Program-made: the position numbers and the translations under genes
Origin: DAITAZ01 sp036824045
Lineage (GTDB): Bacteria > Pseudomonadota > Gammaproteobacteria > Burkholderiales > Rhodocyclaceae
DNA: 64,000 nt
Direction: 5' to 3'
NCBI GenBank assembly: GCA_036824045.1
Contig: DAITAZ010000017.1
Location: 6,865-70,864 of the forward strand
In this document: piece after piece, positions 1 to 9,781 of the stretch
How the letters are laid out: each line of letters opens with the position of its first letter
Position numbering within the stretch: the first letter of the stretch is position 1
The notes under the pieces: generated by a model
Database searches by the model: none
Seen by the model: only the letters and a program-made list of their open reading frames with translations
What the model was told of the DNA's origin: nothing

Positions 1-1
1 C

Positions 2-40
2 TCCAGCACCTGCGGCTGCGGCAGTTCCTTCTCCATGTAA
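2..40 (+). CDS. C-terminal end of an A-type Fe-S carrier (partial)
   Basis: Only the last 12 residues lie in the window, read in frame 2 and ending at TAA 38-40. They end in Cys-Gly-Cys-Gly-Ser-Ser-Phe-Ser-Met. The C-G-C-G-x-S-F tail is the signature C-terminus of IscA/HesB/ErpA-type carriers and closely resembles the tail of the full-length carrier at 243-566. This makes two A-type carriers nearly in tandem. The rest of the gene lies upstream of the window, so its subclass cannot be decided. Confidence 0.6.
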   Translation, partial: SSTCGCGSSFSM

Positions 41-56
41 TCCGGCCGAGGCCGCC

Positions 57-224
57 ATGCGCGCCCATCACCGGCAAATGCTGACCCTGACCCTGTGGGT
101 CCTGGCCGCGGCCGCCCTGGTGGCCGGCCTCACCGTGCTGGTGACGTGCACGGCGACCGAGGGCTCGGCACTGGGGGAGGCGGCCGCCCTGCGTGCCAGC
201 GCCCTGCCGGTGGCCGGCCATTAA
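57..224 (+). CDS. small single-span membrane protein, unknown function
   Basis: A 55-codon frame starts at ATG 57 and stops at TAA 222-224. It sits 16 nt after the preceding carrier gene and 18 nt before the next one, as expected for a gene in the same operon. Residues about 9-31 form one hydrophobic segment rich in Leu, Ala and Val, followed by a short polar tail with one Cys near residue 31. I do not recognise a family. Being wedged between two Fe-S carrier genes suggests a nif-associated role, but this is only inference. Its small size leaves open that it is not translated. Confidence 0.45.
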   Translation: MRAHHRQMLTLTLWVLAAAALVAGLTVLVTCTATEGSALGEAAALRASALPVAGH

Positions 225-242
225 CCGAAGACGAGACCGACC

Positions 243-566
243 ATGAACATCGCCTGTACCGAATCCGCTGCCCGCCACATCCTCAAGACCCTGTCCAAGC
301 GGGGCAAGGGGCTGGGCCTGCGCGTGGGGGTCAAGACCAGTGGCTGCTCCGGCATGGCCTACGCCCTGGAGTTTGCCGATGAGGCCGCCCCCGAGGACCT
401 GATCTTCGAGAGCTTTGGGGTCAAGCTGGTGATCGACCCCAAGAGCCTGGCCTATCTGGACGGCACCGAACTGGACTTCGTCCGCGAAGGGCTGAACGAA
501 GGCTTCAAATTCAACAACCCCAACGTCAAGGGAACCTGCGGCTGCGGCGAGAGTTTCTCGGTCTGA
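243..566 (+). CDS. iscA: A-type iron-sulfur carrier, IscA family
   Basis: The 107-residue product has the family's usual size and all three cluster-binding cysteines, at about 35, 99 and 101, in the contexts SGCSG and CGCGESF. A-type carriers accept Fe-S clusters from a scaffold and deliver them to apo-proteins in the cytoplasm. It is followed after 71 nt by an HscA-type chaperone and an ISC-type ferredoxin, and it lies in a nif region, so a role in maturing nitrogenase-related Fe-S proteins is likely. Paralogues in such islands are often labelled nif-specific IscA. The sequence alone does not separate the housekeeping and nif forms. Confidence 0.9.
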   Translation: MNIACTESAARHILKTLSKRGKGLGLRVGVKTSGCSGMAYALEFADEAAPEDLIFESFGVKLVIDPKSLAYLDGTELDFVREGLNEGFKFNNPNVKGTCGCGESFSV

Positions 567-637
567 GCCCGCTTTGAGCAACGACGGGGTGCCGGCGTCG
601 GGCCGGCTCGCCCCAACCGCCCTGAACGGAGCGCACG

Positions 638-2517
<1,880 letters not shown>

Positions 2518-2518
<1 letters not shown>

Positions 2519-2856
2519 TGGCTGCCGTCACCGTACTGCCCCACCCCCAGTTGTGCCCGGACGGCCTCACCTTCGAGGGGGTCTCCGGCAAATCCCTGTG
2601 CGACCTGCTGCTCAGGAACGGCGTGGCCATTGAGCACGCCTGCGAGAAAGTGGCGGCCTGCGCCACTTGCCATGTGCTCATCCGCCAGGGGCTGGAGAGC
2701 CTGGCCGCCGCCAGCGAGCAGGAGGAAGACCAGCTCGACAGCGCCTGGGGGGTGGAAGCCCAGTCCCGCCTGTCCTGCTGCGTCAAGCTGGGAGCGGCGG
2801 ATCTGGTGGTCGAATTGCCCCGGCACAGCCGCAACCATGCCCGGGAACATGGCTGA
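2518..2856 (+). CDS. fdx: ISC-type [2Fe-2S] ferredoxin
   Basis: A 112-residue adrenodoxin-like ferredoxin. Cysteines at 42, 48, 51 and 87 match the spacing of E. coli Fdx (C-x5-C-x2-C, then a distal Cys), in the context CEKVAACATC. It would supply electrons for cluster assembly on the ISC scaffold. The ATG at 2518 overlaps the hscA stop (TGATG), indicating translational coupling. A GTG three bases upstream is possible but less likely. hscA-fdx is the usual isc order, here moved into a nif island. Confidence 0.92.
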
Positions 2857-3235
2857 GCCCGCCACGCCGGAAGCCCGCGCCCTGGAGCGTGGCGCCCTGC
2901 TGGCCAATGTGGAAGAGGCGGCCACGGCGGTACTGGTGCTGACGGAGGGCCTGGAGGAAGCCGAATTCCTGGGTTCCCGCCTGACCCGTCGCGCCGTGCG
3001 GGGGCACCTGGACGTGATCACCGCCAGCCTGGCGGCGTTGGAAAAAACGTTGCGCGGCGAGATGCCCGAACTTGAGTGGGACGGCTGGGCCGTTGCCGCC
3101 CGGCGCATGGTCGCTGGCGGCGATGAGGGCGACGCCGCCCTGTGGTTCGCGGTGGTTTCGCTCACACCGGCCACCCTGCTGTGGCTGCGCATCCACCGGG
3201 GCAACAAACCCCAATTATTCAGCTTTACCGCCTGA
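2849..3235 (+). CDS. small alpha-helical protein, weakly HepT/DUF86-like
   Basis: About 128 residues from ATG 2849, or 132 from ATG 2837; neither start has a strong ribosome-binding site. The product is predicted mostly helical. A stretch near residues 45-80 (RRAVRGHLDVITASL, then a Pro-Glu-Leu-Trp segment) resembles the HepT-like DUF86 fold found in some nif regions. The HepT nuclease motif R-x4-6-H is not evident, so toxin activity should not be assumed. The gene overlaps the fdx end and is followed by a zinc-ribbon gene, so it is probably co-transcribed. The family call is tentative. Confidence 0.6.
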   Translation: MAEPATPEARALERGALLANVEEAATAVLVLTEGLEEAEFLGSRLTRRAVRGHLDVITASLAALEKTLRGEMPELEWDGWAVAARRMVAGGDEGDAALWFAVVSLTPATLLWLRIHRGNKPQLFSFTA

Positions 3236-3252
3236 ACCGGACGGAGAACGCC

Positions 3253-3483
3253 ATGCCCCTCTACGACTACGTGTGTCAGGACTGCCAGGCCAGCTTCGAG
3301 TTGCTGGTGCGCAGTTCCACCCAACCCGTGTGCCCCAAATGCGGGAGCGCCCGCCTGGACAAGCAGGTTTCCCTGCCGGCCGCGCCTGGCCAGACCGCCG
3401 GGATCATCAAGAACGCCCGGACCCAGGCCGCCAAGGAGGGGCACTTCAGCCATTACTCCCGCGCCGAGCGGGCCAAGCTGTAG
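3253..3483 (+). CDS. FmdB-family zinc-ribbon protein
   Basis: The 76-residue protein begins MPLYDYVCQDC and has a second CPKCGS knuckle around residue 31, giving the CxxC...CxxC zinc ribbon of the FmdB/CxxC_CxxC_SSSS family. The C-terminal half is basic and helical. Family members are small putative regulatory or metal-binding proteins of unclear function. I chose ATG 3253 because the MP(L/I)Y(D/E)Y start is the hallmark of the family; longer frames upstream run through non-homologous sequence. It lies 17 nt after the preceding gene, within the nif-associated operon. Confidence 0.8.
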   Translation: MPLYDYVCQDCQASFELLVRSSTQPVCPKCGSARLDKQVSLPAAPGQTAGIIKNARTQAAKEGHFSHYSRAERAKL

Positions 3484-3507
3484 AGCCCCTTGCCCGGCCG
3501 CGCCGCC

Positions 3508-5073
3508 ATGCTTCATCTCGCCATCATCGGCGGTGGCCTGAGCGGCCTCGCCCTGGCGCGTGCCCAGCAGCAAGCCCATGAATCCTGGGGATTGTTCGAG
3601 GCGCGGGGGCGGCTGGGCGGGCGTATTCTCACCGTGCCGGGGCAGGCGGGGCAGCCGCTGGATCTTGGCCCCACCTGGTACTGGCCCGAGACCCAGCCCC
3701 GCCTGACCGCCTTGATCGCTGAGCTGGGGTTGGCCAGCGTGGCCCAGCACGACGATGGCACTGCCCGGGTGCTGCGGGACCCGGCGCAGCCGCCCACGAC
3801 GGCTGCTGTCCCGGACCTGCATCAGGGGGCACGCCGCCTGGTCGACGGGATGGGGGCGCTGGCCAAAGCCCTCGAGTCCAGCCTTTCGCCCCAGCGCGTT
3901 CACCTGGAGCACGAACTCACCCATGTGCGTGACCGGGGGGCGTTCCTGGAGTTGAGCTTCCGGGTGGGGGCGTGGAGCACCTCGATCCAGGCCCGGCAGG
4001 TCGCCATCTGCTTGCCGCCCCGGCTGCTGGTGGAGCGGGTGGTGTTCGAGCCTGCGCTCCCCGCGCGGGCGTGGGAGGCCCTGCGCGGAACCCCCACCTG
4101 GATGGCGAGCGCCGCCAAGGTCCAGGTGCTCTATCTCAGCCCCTTCTGGCGCGACCAGGGCCACTCCGGCAACGCCTTCGTCACCCACGCCCAGGCCGTG
4201 CTGGGGGAAATTTTCGATGCCTGCGGCGAGCCGCCGGACGCCGCCGCGGCCCTGGGCGGATTCTTCGCCCTCAGTGCCGAGCAGCGTGACATGTTCCGCA
4301 GCAGCCTGGCCTTGCTGGCCCGCAACCAGTTGGCCCAGGTCTTCGGGCCGGACGGCGAGTGGGGTGAATTGCACATGCAGGACTGGGCGCAGGAGCCGCT
4401 CACCTGCAGCCGGGCGGATCGGGACGAGCGCTCCGGGCAGCACGGCGCCCGGGGCAACCCCCTGCTGAGCCAGCCCTTGTGGGGCGGAAGACTGTATCTG
4501 GGCGGCGCCGAGACGGCGGAACAAGGCTGGGGCTACCTGGAGGGCGCACTGGCGTCCGCCGGGCGCATCGGCCGCTTGTTACGGCCCGCGGTGTCGGTCG
4601 GCAATGGCGAGAACGATCTGCCGGTGGCCCGCTTTGCCGACTGGGTGGCCCGGGCCCGGGCGTCCGCGGCCCAGCGCTACCAGCAGGAACTGCACCGGCT
4701 GCTTTCCAGCCAGCACCGCGACGAACTGACCCGCACCGCCGTCCTGGCCGTGGTCGCGGGCATCTACCGGGAGGCTCTGGACGAACTGGCCACCTGTGGG
4801 CTGGCGCTCCATGGCGTGCCGGTGGAGCAGGGCCGCTCCGCCCTCACCCCGGCAGTGCTGGCGCCTTTTCATGGTTTCAGCGACAGCTTTCTGGCCGAGG
4901 CCATCCAGCACAACGGGACGTCTTGCGCCATCTCCAACTTCCCGGACGAGCACATCCCCGGGCCGGACACCCTCCACCGCATCCGCCAAGGCCTGGCCGG
5001 CGCCTGGCGGGACTTCGCCCTCGCCGCCAATGCGCTGCTGATCGCCGGCCCCCCGGCAGGGGCGGAAGGCTGA
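3508..5073 (+). CDS. flavin amine-oxidase-like protein, nif-associated
   Basis: A 521-residue FAD-dependent oxidoreductase. The N-terminus has the dinucleotide-binding motif IIGGGLSGL and a following acidic residue (LFEARGRLGG), typical of monoamine oxidase and phytoene desaturase-like enzymes. Near residue 330 the segment GRLYLGGAETAEQGWGYLEGAL matches the C-terminal FAD-contact motif of amine oxidases. Roughly the last 160 residues are an extra helical region not expected in a simple amine oxidase. The substrate is unknown. It closes the run of Fe-S and zinc-ribbon genes just before the nifV promoter. ATG 3508 is preferred because the first strand of the FAD fold starts immediately. Confidence 0.75.
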   Translation: MLHLAIIGGGLSGLALARAQQQAHESWGLFEARGRLGGRILTVPGQAGQPLDLGPTWYWPETQPRLTALIAELGLASVAQHDDGTARVLRDPAQPPTTAAVPDLHQGARRLVDGMGALAKALESSLSPQRVHLEHELTHVRDRGAFLELSFRVGAWSTSIQARQVAICLPPRLLVERVVFEPALPARAWEALRGTPTWMASAAKVQVLYLSPFWRDQGHSGNAFVTHAQAVLGEIFDACGEPPDAAAALGGFFALSAEQRDMFRSSLALLARNQLAQVFGPDGEWGELHMQDWAQEPLTCSRADRDERSGQHGARGNPLLSQPLWGGRLYLGGAETAEQGWGYLEGALASAGRIGRLLRPAVSVGNGENDLPVARFADWVARARASAAQRYQQELHRLLSSQHRDELTRTAVLAVVAGIYREALDELATCGLALHGVPVEQGRSALTPAVLAPFHGFSDSFLAEAIQHNGTSCAISNFPDEHIPGPDTLHRIRQGLAGAWRDFALAANALLIAGPPAGAEG

Positions 5074-5301
5074 CGGCTCAGCCCCCCGGGTTTTCCAGAT
5101 CCCCCGCTGCCTCGCCCCGCCGGCATGACGACGCCCGGAATGGGCGGGGTGTGCCCCGGCTGCGCCGGCCAGCACCCGCCCAGGGCGCTCGGCTCCCCCT
5201 CGCGCGGTGCTGCTGATCCCGCAGGTTTTCCCGCCACAGCCCGGTGACTTTTTGCGGCGGAGGGCGCCTCGGCAAGCCCCCCGCGCGCACCCGGGCGGTG
5301 C

Positions 5302-5317
5302 TGTTGCGAAGCCGACA
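5302..5317 (+). promoter_or_regulatory. NifA upstream activator site
   Basis: TGT, ten bases, ACA: an exact match to the NifA consensus TGT-N10-ACA. It lies 95 bp upstream of the -24 element of the nifV promoter, within the usual enhancer distance. The rest of the 382-bp gap 5074-5455 contains no frame I would call a gene. Confidence 0.75.
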
Positions 5318-5411
5318 AACGCGACATCGCCCTTGGGCCGCGTTGCCGCGGATTCCGGCCGGAAGGCAGAAAACGTCTACATAACAAGTGCTTGTGCACC
5401 AGCCCGGGGCG

Positions 5412-5427
5412 TGGCACGTGAATTGCT
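5412..5427 (+). promoter_or_regulatory. sigma-54 (-24/-12) promoter of nifV
   Basis: TGGCAC, five bases (gtgaa), TTGCT: a perfect RpoN promoter with GG and GC dinucleotides at the required spacing. The nifV ATG is 29 nt further on, with a purine-rich ribosome-binding region (gaaaggacggga) in between. Together with the NifA site upstream, this marks the start of a nitrogen-fixation transcript running through nifV, cysE, nifW and fixABCX. Confidence 0.9.
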
Positions 5428-5455
5428 GAGCTTAGGGCGAAAGGACGGGACCCCC

Positions 5456-6595
5456 ATGAGCACAACTCCGGTCATCAACGACACAACCCTGCGCGACGGC
5501 GAACAAACCGCCGGCGTGTGCTTCACGGTCGAAGAGAAGTGCGCGATCGCCCAGGCACTGGCCGACGCGGGCGTGCCGGAGATGGAAGTGGGTATCCCTT
5601 CCATGGGGCCGGTGGAGGTGGAAGGCATCCAGGAGATCGCCCGCCTGGCCCTGCCGGCCAAGCTGATGGTGTGGGGCCGGATGTGCGACACCGACTTCAA
5701 GGCAGCCAGCGCCTGCCCGGTGGACATCATCAACCTCTCCATTCCGGTCTCCGACATCCACATCGAGCGCAAGCTCAAGCGGGACCGGGACTGGGTGCTG
5801 GCCCAGATCCGCCACTACGTGGATCTGGCGCGCACCGCCGGTTTCGACGTGAGCGTGGGTTGCGAGGACGCCTCCCGCGCCAATCTGGACTTTCTTTCCC
5901 GCGTGGCCGTGGCCGCCCAGGGCGCCGGCGCCCGGCGCATCCGTTTTGCCGACACGCTGGGCATTCTCGATCCCTTCGAGACCTACGGCGCCATCGCCCG
6001 CGTCCGTGGCGAGGTGGATATCGAAATCGAAATCCACGCCCACGACGATCTGGGCCTGGCCACCGCCAACACCCTGGCGGCCCTGCGCGCCGGTGCGAGC
6101 CACGCCAACACCACGGTCAACGGGCTGGGGGAACGGGCCGGCAACGCCCCGCTGGAAGAGGTGGTGATGGGTTTGCGCCATCTCTACGGGGTGGAAAGCG
6201 GCGTTCATACCACCGCCCTGCCTGCCATCTCCCGCCTGGTGGCCGAGGCCTCCGGCCGGCCGGTGGCGCCCAACAAAAGCATCGTCGGCGAATCCGTGTT
6301 CACCCACGAGGCCGGCCTGCATGTGGATGGCCTGCTCAAGGACCGCCGCACCTACGAGAGCTTCGACCCGGCCGAGGTCGGCCGCAGCCACCGCACGGTG
6401 CTGGGCAAGCATTCCGGCTCCAAGTCGGTCATTGCCGCCTACGCCCGCTTGGGCCTGACCCTCTCCGAGGGCGATGCCCAGCGATTGCTGGAGCGCATCC
6501 GCGCCCATGCGGTGGCGGTCAAGCGGGAGCCCACCGCCCATGAGCTCGCCCGCTTCTACCTGGAAGCGACCGAGCTGGGCGCCATGCTGTCCTGA
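5456..6595 (+). CDS. nifV: homocitrate synthase NifV
   Basis: A 379-residue HMGL-type aldolase that condenses acetyl-CoA with 2-oxoglutarate to homocitrate, the organic ligand of the nitrogenase FeMo cofactor. The N-terminus NDTTLRDGEQTAGV holds the metal-binding RDGEQ motif. The internal HAHDDLGLATAN supplies the metal-binding His pair, and NGLGERAGNAPLEEVV is the distal signature. Length matches NifV rather than the longer isopropylmalate synthase, and the C-terminal leucine-regulation domain is absent. ATG 5456 is chosen over upstream in-frame codons because the sigma-54 promoter lies inside any longer version. Confidence 0.95.
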   Translation: MSTTPVINDTTLRDGEQTAGVCFTVEEKCAIAQALADAGVPEMEVGIPSMGPVEVEGIQEIARLALPAKLMVWGRMCDTDFKAASACPVDIINLSIPVSDIHIERKLKRDRDWVLAQIRHYVDLARTAGFDVSVGCEDASRANLDFLSRVAVAAQGAGARRIRFADTLGILDPFETYGAIARVRGEVDIEIEIHAHDDLGLATANTLAALRAGASHANTTVNGLGERAGNAPLEEVVMGLRHLYGVESGVHTTALPAISRLVAEASGRPVAPNKSIVGESVFTHEAGLHVDGLLKDRRTYESFDPAEVGRSHRTVLGKHSGSKSVIAAYARLGLTLSEGDAQRLLERIRAHAVAVKREPTAHELARFYLEATELGAMLS

Positions 6596-6614
6596 CATGA
6601 AGCGAGACGAAACC

Positions 6615-7424
6615 ATGGCCACCGCCACCCTTTCCACTGCCGCATCCGTCGTCGCGCGGCCGGGCTTCCTGGCCCAGATCCGCGAGGATGTGGCCTGCGT
6701 GTTCGCCCGCGACCCGGCGGCCCGCAGCACCCTGGAACTGGTGACCATTTACCCCGGGGTGCAGGCCATCGTCCTGCACCGCATTGCCCATGGCCTGTGG
6801 AAGCGGGGGCTGCGCTACACGGCCCGGCTGGTGTCGTTTTTCAGCCGCTGGCTGACCAACGTGGACATCCATCCGGGTGCCACCATCGGCCGGCGCTTTT
6901 TCATTGACCACGGTGCCTGCGTGGTGATCGGCGAGACCGCCGAGATCGGTGACGATGTCACCCTCTACCACGGCGTCACCCTGGGCGGCACCACATGGAA
7001 TCCGGGCAAACGCCATCCCACCCTCGGAAGCGGTGTGGTGGTGGGGGCCGGGGCCAAGATCCTGGGCGCCATCACCGTCGGCGAAAACGCCCGGGTGGCG
7101 GCCAATTCGGTGGTGATTGACGACATCCAGCCCGGCATGACCGTGGTCGGCATCCCCGGGCGCATGGTGTTGCCGCGGGAACGCCGCCGGGTGGCCGGCG
7201 GCATCGACCTGGACCACCACCAGATGCCCGATCCGGTGGGCAAGGCCATCGGCTGCCTGCTGGAACGCATTGCCGATCTCGAAAATCAGGTGGCCGCCCT
7301 CAAGGGGGAGCCGGCCGCCACGGAGGGCGCCTGCCGCGCCTGTGACGACACCTGCGCCGAACCCACCTTCGCTCGCCGTACCGGCGCGACACGACCCATC
7401 AAAGGAGGCGCAAGCCATGAATGA
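6615..7424 (+). CDS. cysE: serine O-acetyltransferase, nif-associated
   Basis: A 269-residue left-handed beta-helix acyltransferase. The SATase core is clear: an N-terminal helical segment with the family's HRIAHGLW motif, hexapeptide repeats from about residue 85, and HPGATIGRRFFIDHG with the active-site His, then GETAEIGDDV. It makes O-acetylserine for cysteine synthesis, feeding NifS and Fe-S assembly. A nifV-cysE-nifW order is known from Azotobacter-type nif clusters. An unusual C-terminal tail contains three Cys in a CRACDDTC stretch. ATG 6615 has a purine-rich upstream region; ATG 6597 is an alternative. The end overlaps nifW by 8 nt. Confidence 0.9.
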   Translation: MATATLSTAASVVARPGFLAQIREDVACVFARDPAARSTLELVTIYPGVQAIVLHRIAHGLWKRGLRYTARLVSFFSRWLTNVDIHPGATIGRRFFIDHGACVVIGETAEIGDDVTLYHGVTLGGTTWNPGKRHPTLGSGVVVGAGAKILGAITVGENARVAANSVVIDDIQPGMTVVGIPGRMVLPRERRRVAGGIDLDHHQMPDPVGKAIGCLLERIADLENQVAALKGEPAATEGACRACDDTCAEPTFARRTGATRPIKGGASHE

Positions 7425-7755
7425 ACTGACGACCGAGCTGGCCAAACTGTCTTCCGCCGAAGAGTTTCTGGAGTTCTTCGCCGTGCCTTTCGACCAGAAG
7501 GTGGTCAATGTCTGCCGGCTGCACATCCTCAAGCGCTTCTACCAGTACCTGCGCCAGGACGCCAAGCTCGCCGGCCTCAAGGACAACGAGCTGTTCTCCC
7601 GCTATCGCCACTGGCTGACCAGGGCTTATGAGGACTTCCTGGCCTCCACGCCCGCCCAGGAGAAGGTGTTCAAGGTGTTCCAGGACGCGGAAGGCGCCAA
7701 GCGCGTCTCGGTCGAGCACCTGCGCGCCACCCTGCCGTCCGCCGCGGCACGCTGA
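7417..7755 (+). CDS. nifW: nitrogenase-stabilising protein NifW
   Basis: A 112-residue helical protein matching NifW: a conserved LSSAEEFLEFFAVPFD start, then VVNVCRLHILKRFYQYL and a final Ala-rich tail. NifW protects or assists MoFe protein maturation, especially under oxygen. A very strong Shine-Dalgarno (AAAGGAGG at 7401-7408) precedes ATG 7417, and the start overlaps the cysE stop, so translation is coupled. Its presence confirms that the cysE and nifV copies here are nitrogen-fixation genes. Confidence 0.93.
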   Translation: MNELTTELAKLSSAEEFLEFFAVPFDQKVVNVCRLHILKRFYQYLRQDAKLAGLKDNELFSRYRHWLTRAYEDFLASTPAQEKVFKVFQDAEGAKRVSVEHLRATLPSAAAR

Positions 7756-7781
7756 ATCTACGCAATCAGGAGCCCCCAACC

Positions 7782-8633
7782 ATGCATATCGTCGTCTGTA
7801 TCAAGCAGGTGCCCGACTCGGCGCAGATCCGGGTGCACCCGGTGACCAACACCATCATGCGCCAGGGCGTGCCCGCCATCGTCAATCCCTACGACCTGTT
7901 CGCTCTGGAAGAGGCCCTGCGCCTGAAGGACAAGTTCGGGGGGCGGGTCACGGTGCTGTGCATGGGGCCGCCCCAGGCCGAGGACGCGTTGCGCAAGTGC
8001 CTCTCCTTCGGCGCCGACGATGCCATCCTGGTGACCGACCGGGCCTTCGCCGGTGCGGACACCCTGGCCACCAGCTACGCCCTGGCGGCGGCCATCCGCC
8101 AGATCGGCAAGGAACAGACCGTGGATGTGGTGTTTACCGGTAAGCAGACCATCGATGGCGATACCGCCCAGGTGGGCCCCGGCATTGCCAAACGCCTCGG
8201 GCTGCAGCTTCTGACCTACGTTTCCGGCATCCGCGAACTGGATCTGGACGACAAGACCATCACCATCGAGCGTCGGGCCGAGGGTGGCCTGCAGGTGCTC
8301 AAGACCGCGGTGCCGTGCCTGATCACCATGCTCGAAGGCACCAACGAAATGCGCTTCGCCCCCATGGGCAACATGATCCGCGCCGCCCGCTGTGAAGTGC
8401 GCAAGTGGAACAAGGACGCCGCCGGCATCGAGGACATCTCCAAGATCGGCCTGAAGGGCTCGCCCACCGTGGTCAGCAAGGTGTTCGGCCCCACTCCCCG
8501 TTCCGAGAAGGCGGATGTCCAGTACGTGGAAAACGCCAGCCCCAAGGACTGCTCGCTCAACCTGCTGCAGAAGATTTTCACCCAGCAGCCCACCCTGGAG
8601 CGGGACATCCTTGTTGCCAGCGCCGGCGTCTGA
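7782..8633 (+). CDS. fixA: electron-transfer flavoprotein beta subunit FixA
   Basis: 283 residues, ETF beta family: IKQVPDS at the N-terminus, NPYDLFALEEAL, and the adenine-binding KQTIDGDTAQVGP near residue 122. FixA pairs with FixB in the FixABCX complex, which bifurcates electrons from NADH, sending one pair to quinone and one to ferredoxin/flavodoxin for nitrogenase. Length fits nif-type FixA rather than the roughly 250-residue fatty-acid ETF beta. It begins 26 nt after nifW in the same transcription unit. Confidence 0.95.
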   Translation: MHIVVCIKQVPDSAQIRVHPVTNTIMRQGVPAIVNPYDLFALEEALRLKDKFGGRVTVLCMGPPQAEDALRKCLSFGADDAILVTDRAFAGADTLATSYALAAAIRQIGKEQTVDVVFTGKQTIDGDTAQVGPGIAKRLGLQLLTYVSGIRELDLDDKTITIERRAEGGLQVLKTAVPCLITMLEGTNEMRFAPMGNMIRAARCEVRKWNKDAAGIEDISKIGLKGSPTVVSKVFGPTPRSEKADVQYVENASPKDCSLNLLQKIFTQQPTLERDILVASAGV

Positions 8634-8672
8634 CGCCAGCGCCCCCGACCCCAAAGAAAAGGAACGCACGCC

Positions 8673-9770
8673 ATGAGCGACGAAGCCCCGAAAAAGCCCG
8701 CCGGCCGCGGCGGCCGCAACCTGGAACTGCCTGAACACCTGAAGGCCTACAAAGGTGTGTGGGTGTTCATCGAACACGACCGGGGGGTGGTCCATCCCGT
8801 GTCCTGGGAGCTGCTGGGGGAGGGCCGCAAGCTGGCCGACACCCTGGGTGTCACCCTCTCCGGCGTGATCATGGGTGGGCCCGACGAGCCCCTGGACAGC
8901 TACGCCAAGGAGGCCTACACCTTCGGCGCCGAGTCTTGCTACATCATCCGCGACCCGGTGCTCAAGGGCTACCGCAACGAGCCTTTCACCAAGGGCATGA
9001 CCGATCTGGTCAACAAGTTCCAGCCGGAGATCGTGCTGCTGGGCGCCACTACCATGGGCCGCGATCTGGCGGGCTCCGTGGCCACCACCCTGGCGACCGG
9101 CCTCACCGCCGATTGCACCGAGCTGAAGATTGACCCGGCCACCCGGGCCCTGGCTGCGACCCGCCCGACCTTCGGTGGTTCGCTGTTGTGCACCATCATG
9201 ACCCTGGCCTACCGGCCGCAGATGGCCACCGTGCGCCCCCGGGTGATGCGCATGCCCGATGCGGACACGAGCCGCACCGGCACCATCGTCGAAACGGCGC
9301 TGGGCATGATCGAGACGGACATCGTCACCAAGCTGCTGGACTTCATCCCCGACGCCCAGAGCAACAAGGCCAATCTGGAGTACGCCAACATTATCGTGTC
9401 CGGCGGCAAGGGCATGAAGAACATCGACAACTTCAAGCTCATCTGGGAACTGGCCAAGGTCCTGGGCGGCGAAGTGGGCGCCACGCGCCCCATCGTCCAG
9501 TCCGGCTGGGTCGAAGCGGAGCGCCAGGTGGGCCAGACGGGCAAGACCGTCCGACCCAAACTCTACATCGCCGCCGGCATCTCTGGCGCCATCCAGCACC
9601 GGGTGGGGATGGAAGGCTCGGATGTGATCGTCGCCATCAACATGGACCCGAACGCCCCGATCTTCGATTTCGCCCACCACGGCATCATCGGCAACGCCAT
9701 GCAGGTGCTGCCGGTGCTGACCCAGACCTTCCGCGAGCACATCGCCTCGCGGGCCCGCAAAGCTGCCTGA
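8673..9770 (+). CDS. fixB: electron-transfer flavoprotein alpha subunit FixB
   Basis: 365 residues. The C-terminal third has the ETF alpha FAD-binding signature GISGAIQHRVGM followed by IVAINMDPNAPIF. The N-terminal domain starts after a short Lys/Gly/Arg-rich leader (residues 1-20) absent from fatty-acid ETFs. It forms the flavin-carrying heterodimer with FixA. It sits 39 nt after fixA and 11 nt before fixC; an AAGGAACG ribosome-binding site precedes the ATG. Confidence 0.95.
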   Translation: MSDEAPKKPAGRGGRNLELPEHLKAYKGVWVFIEHDRGVVHPVSWELLGEGRKLADTLGVTLSGVIMGGPDEPLDSYAKEAYTFGAESCYIIRDPVLKGYRNEPFTKGMTDLVNKFQPEIVLLGATTMGRDLAGSVATTLATGLTADCTELKIDPATRALAATRPTFGGSLLCTIMTLAYRPQMATVRPRVMRMPDADTSRTGTIVETALGMIETDIVTKLLDFIPDAQSNKANLEYANIIVSGGKGMKNIDNFKLIWELAKVLGGEVGATRPIVQSGWVEAERQVGQTGKTVRPKLYIAAGISGAIQHRVGMEGSDVIVAINMDPNAPIFDFAHHGIIGNAMQVLPVLTQTFREHIASRARKAA

Positions 9771-9781
9771 GGAGCACGCCC

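Noticed and set aside
2849..3235. HepT-like gene as half of a HepT-MNT toxin-antitoxin pair
   Set aside because: No nucleotidyltransferase (MNT) gene is adjacent and the R-x4-6-H nuclease motif is not evident.
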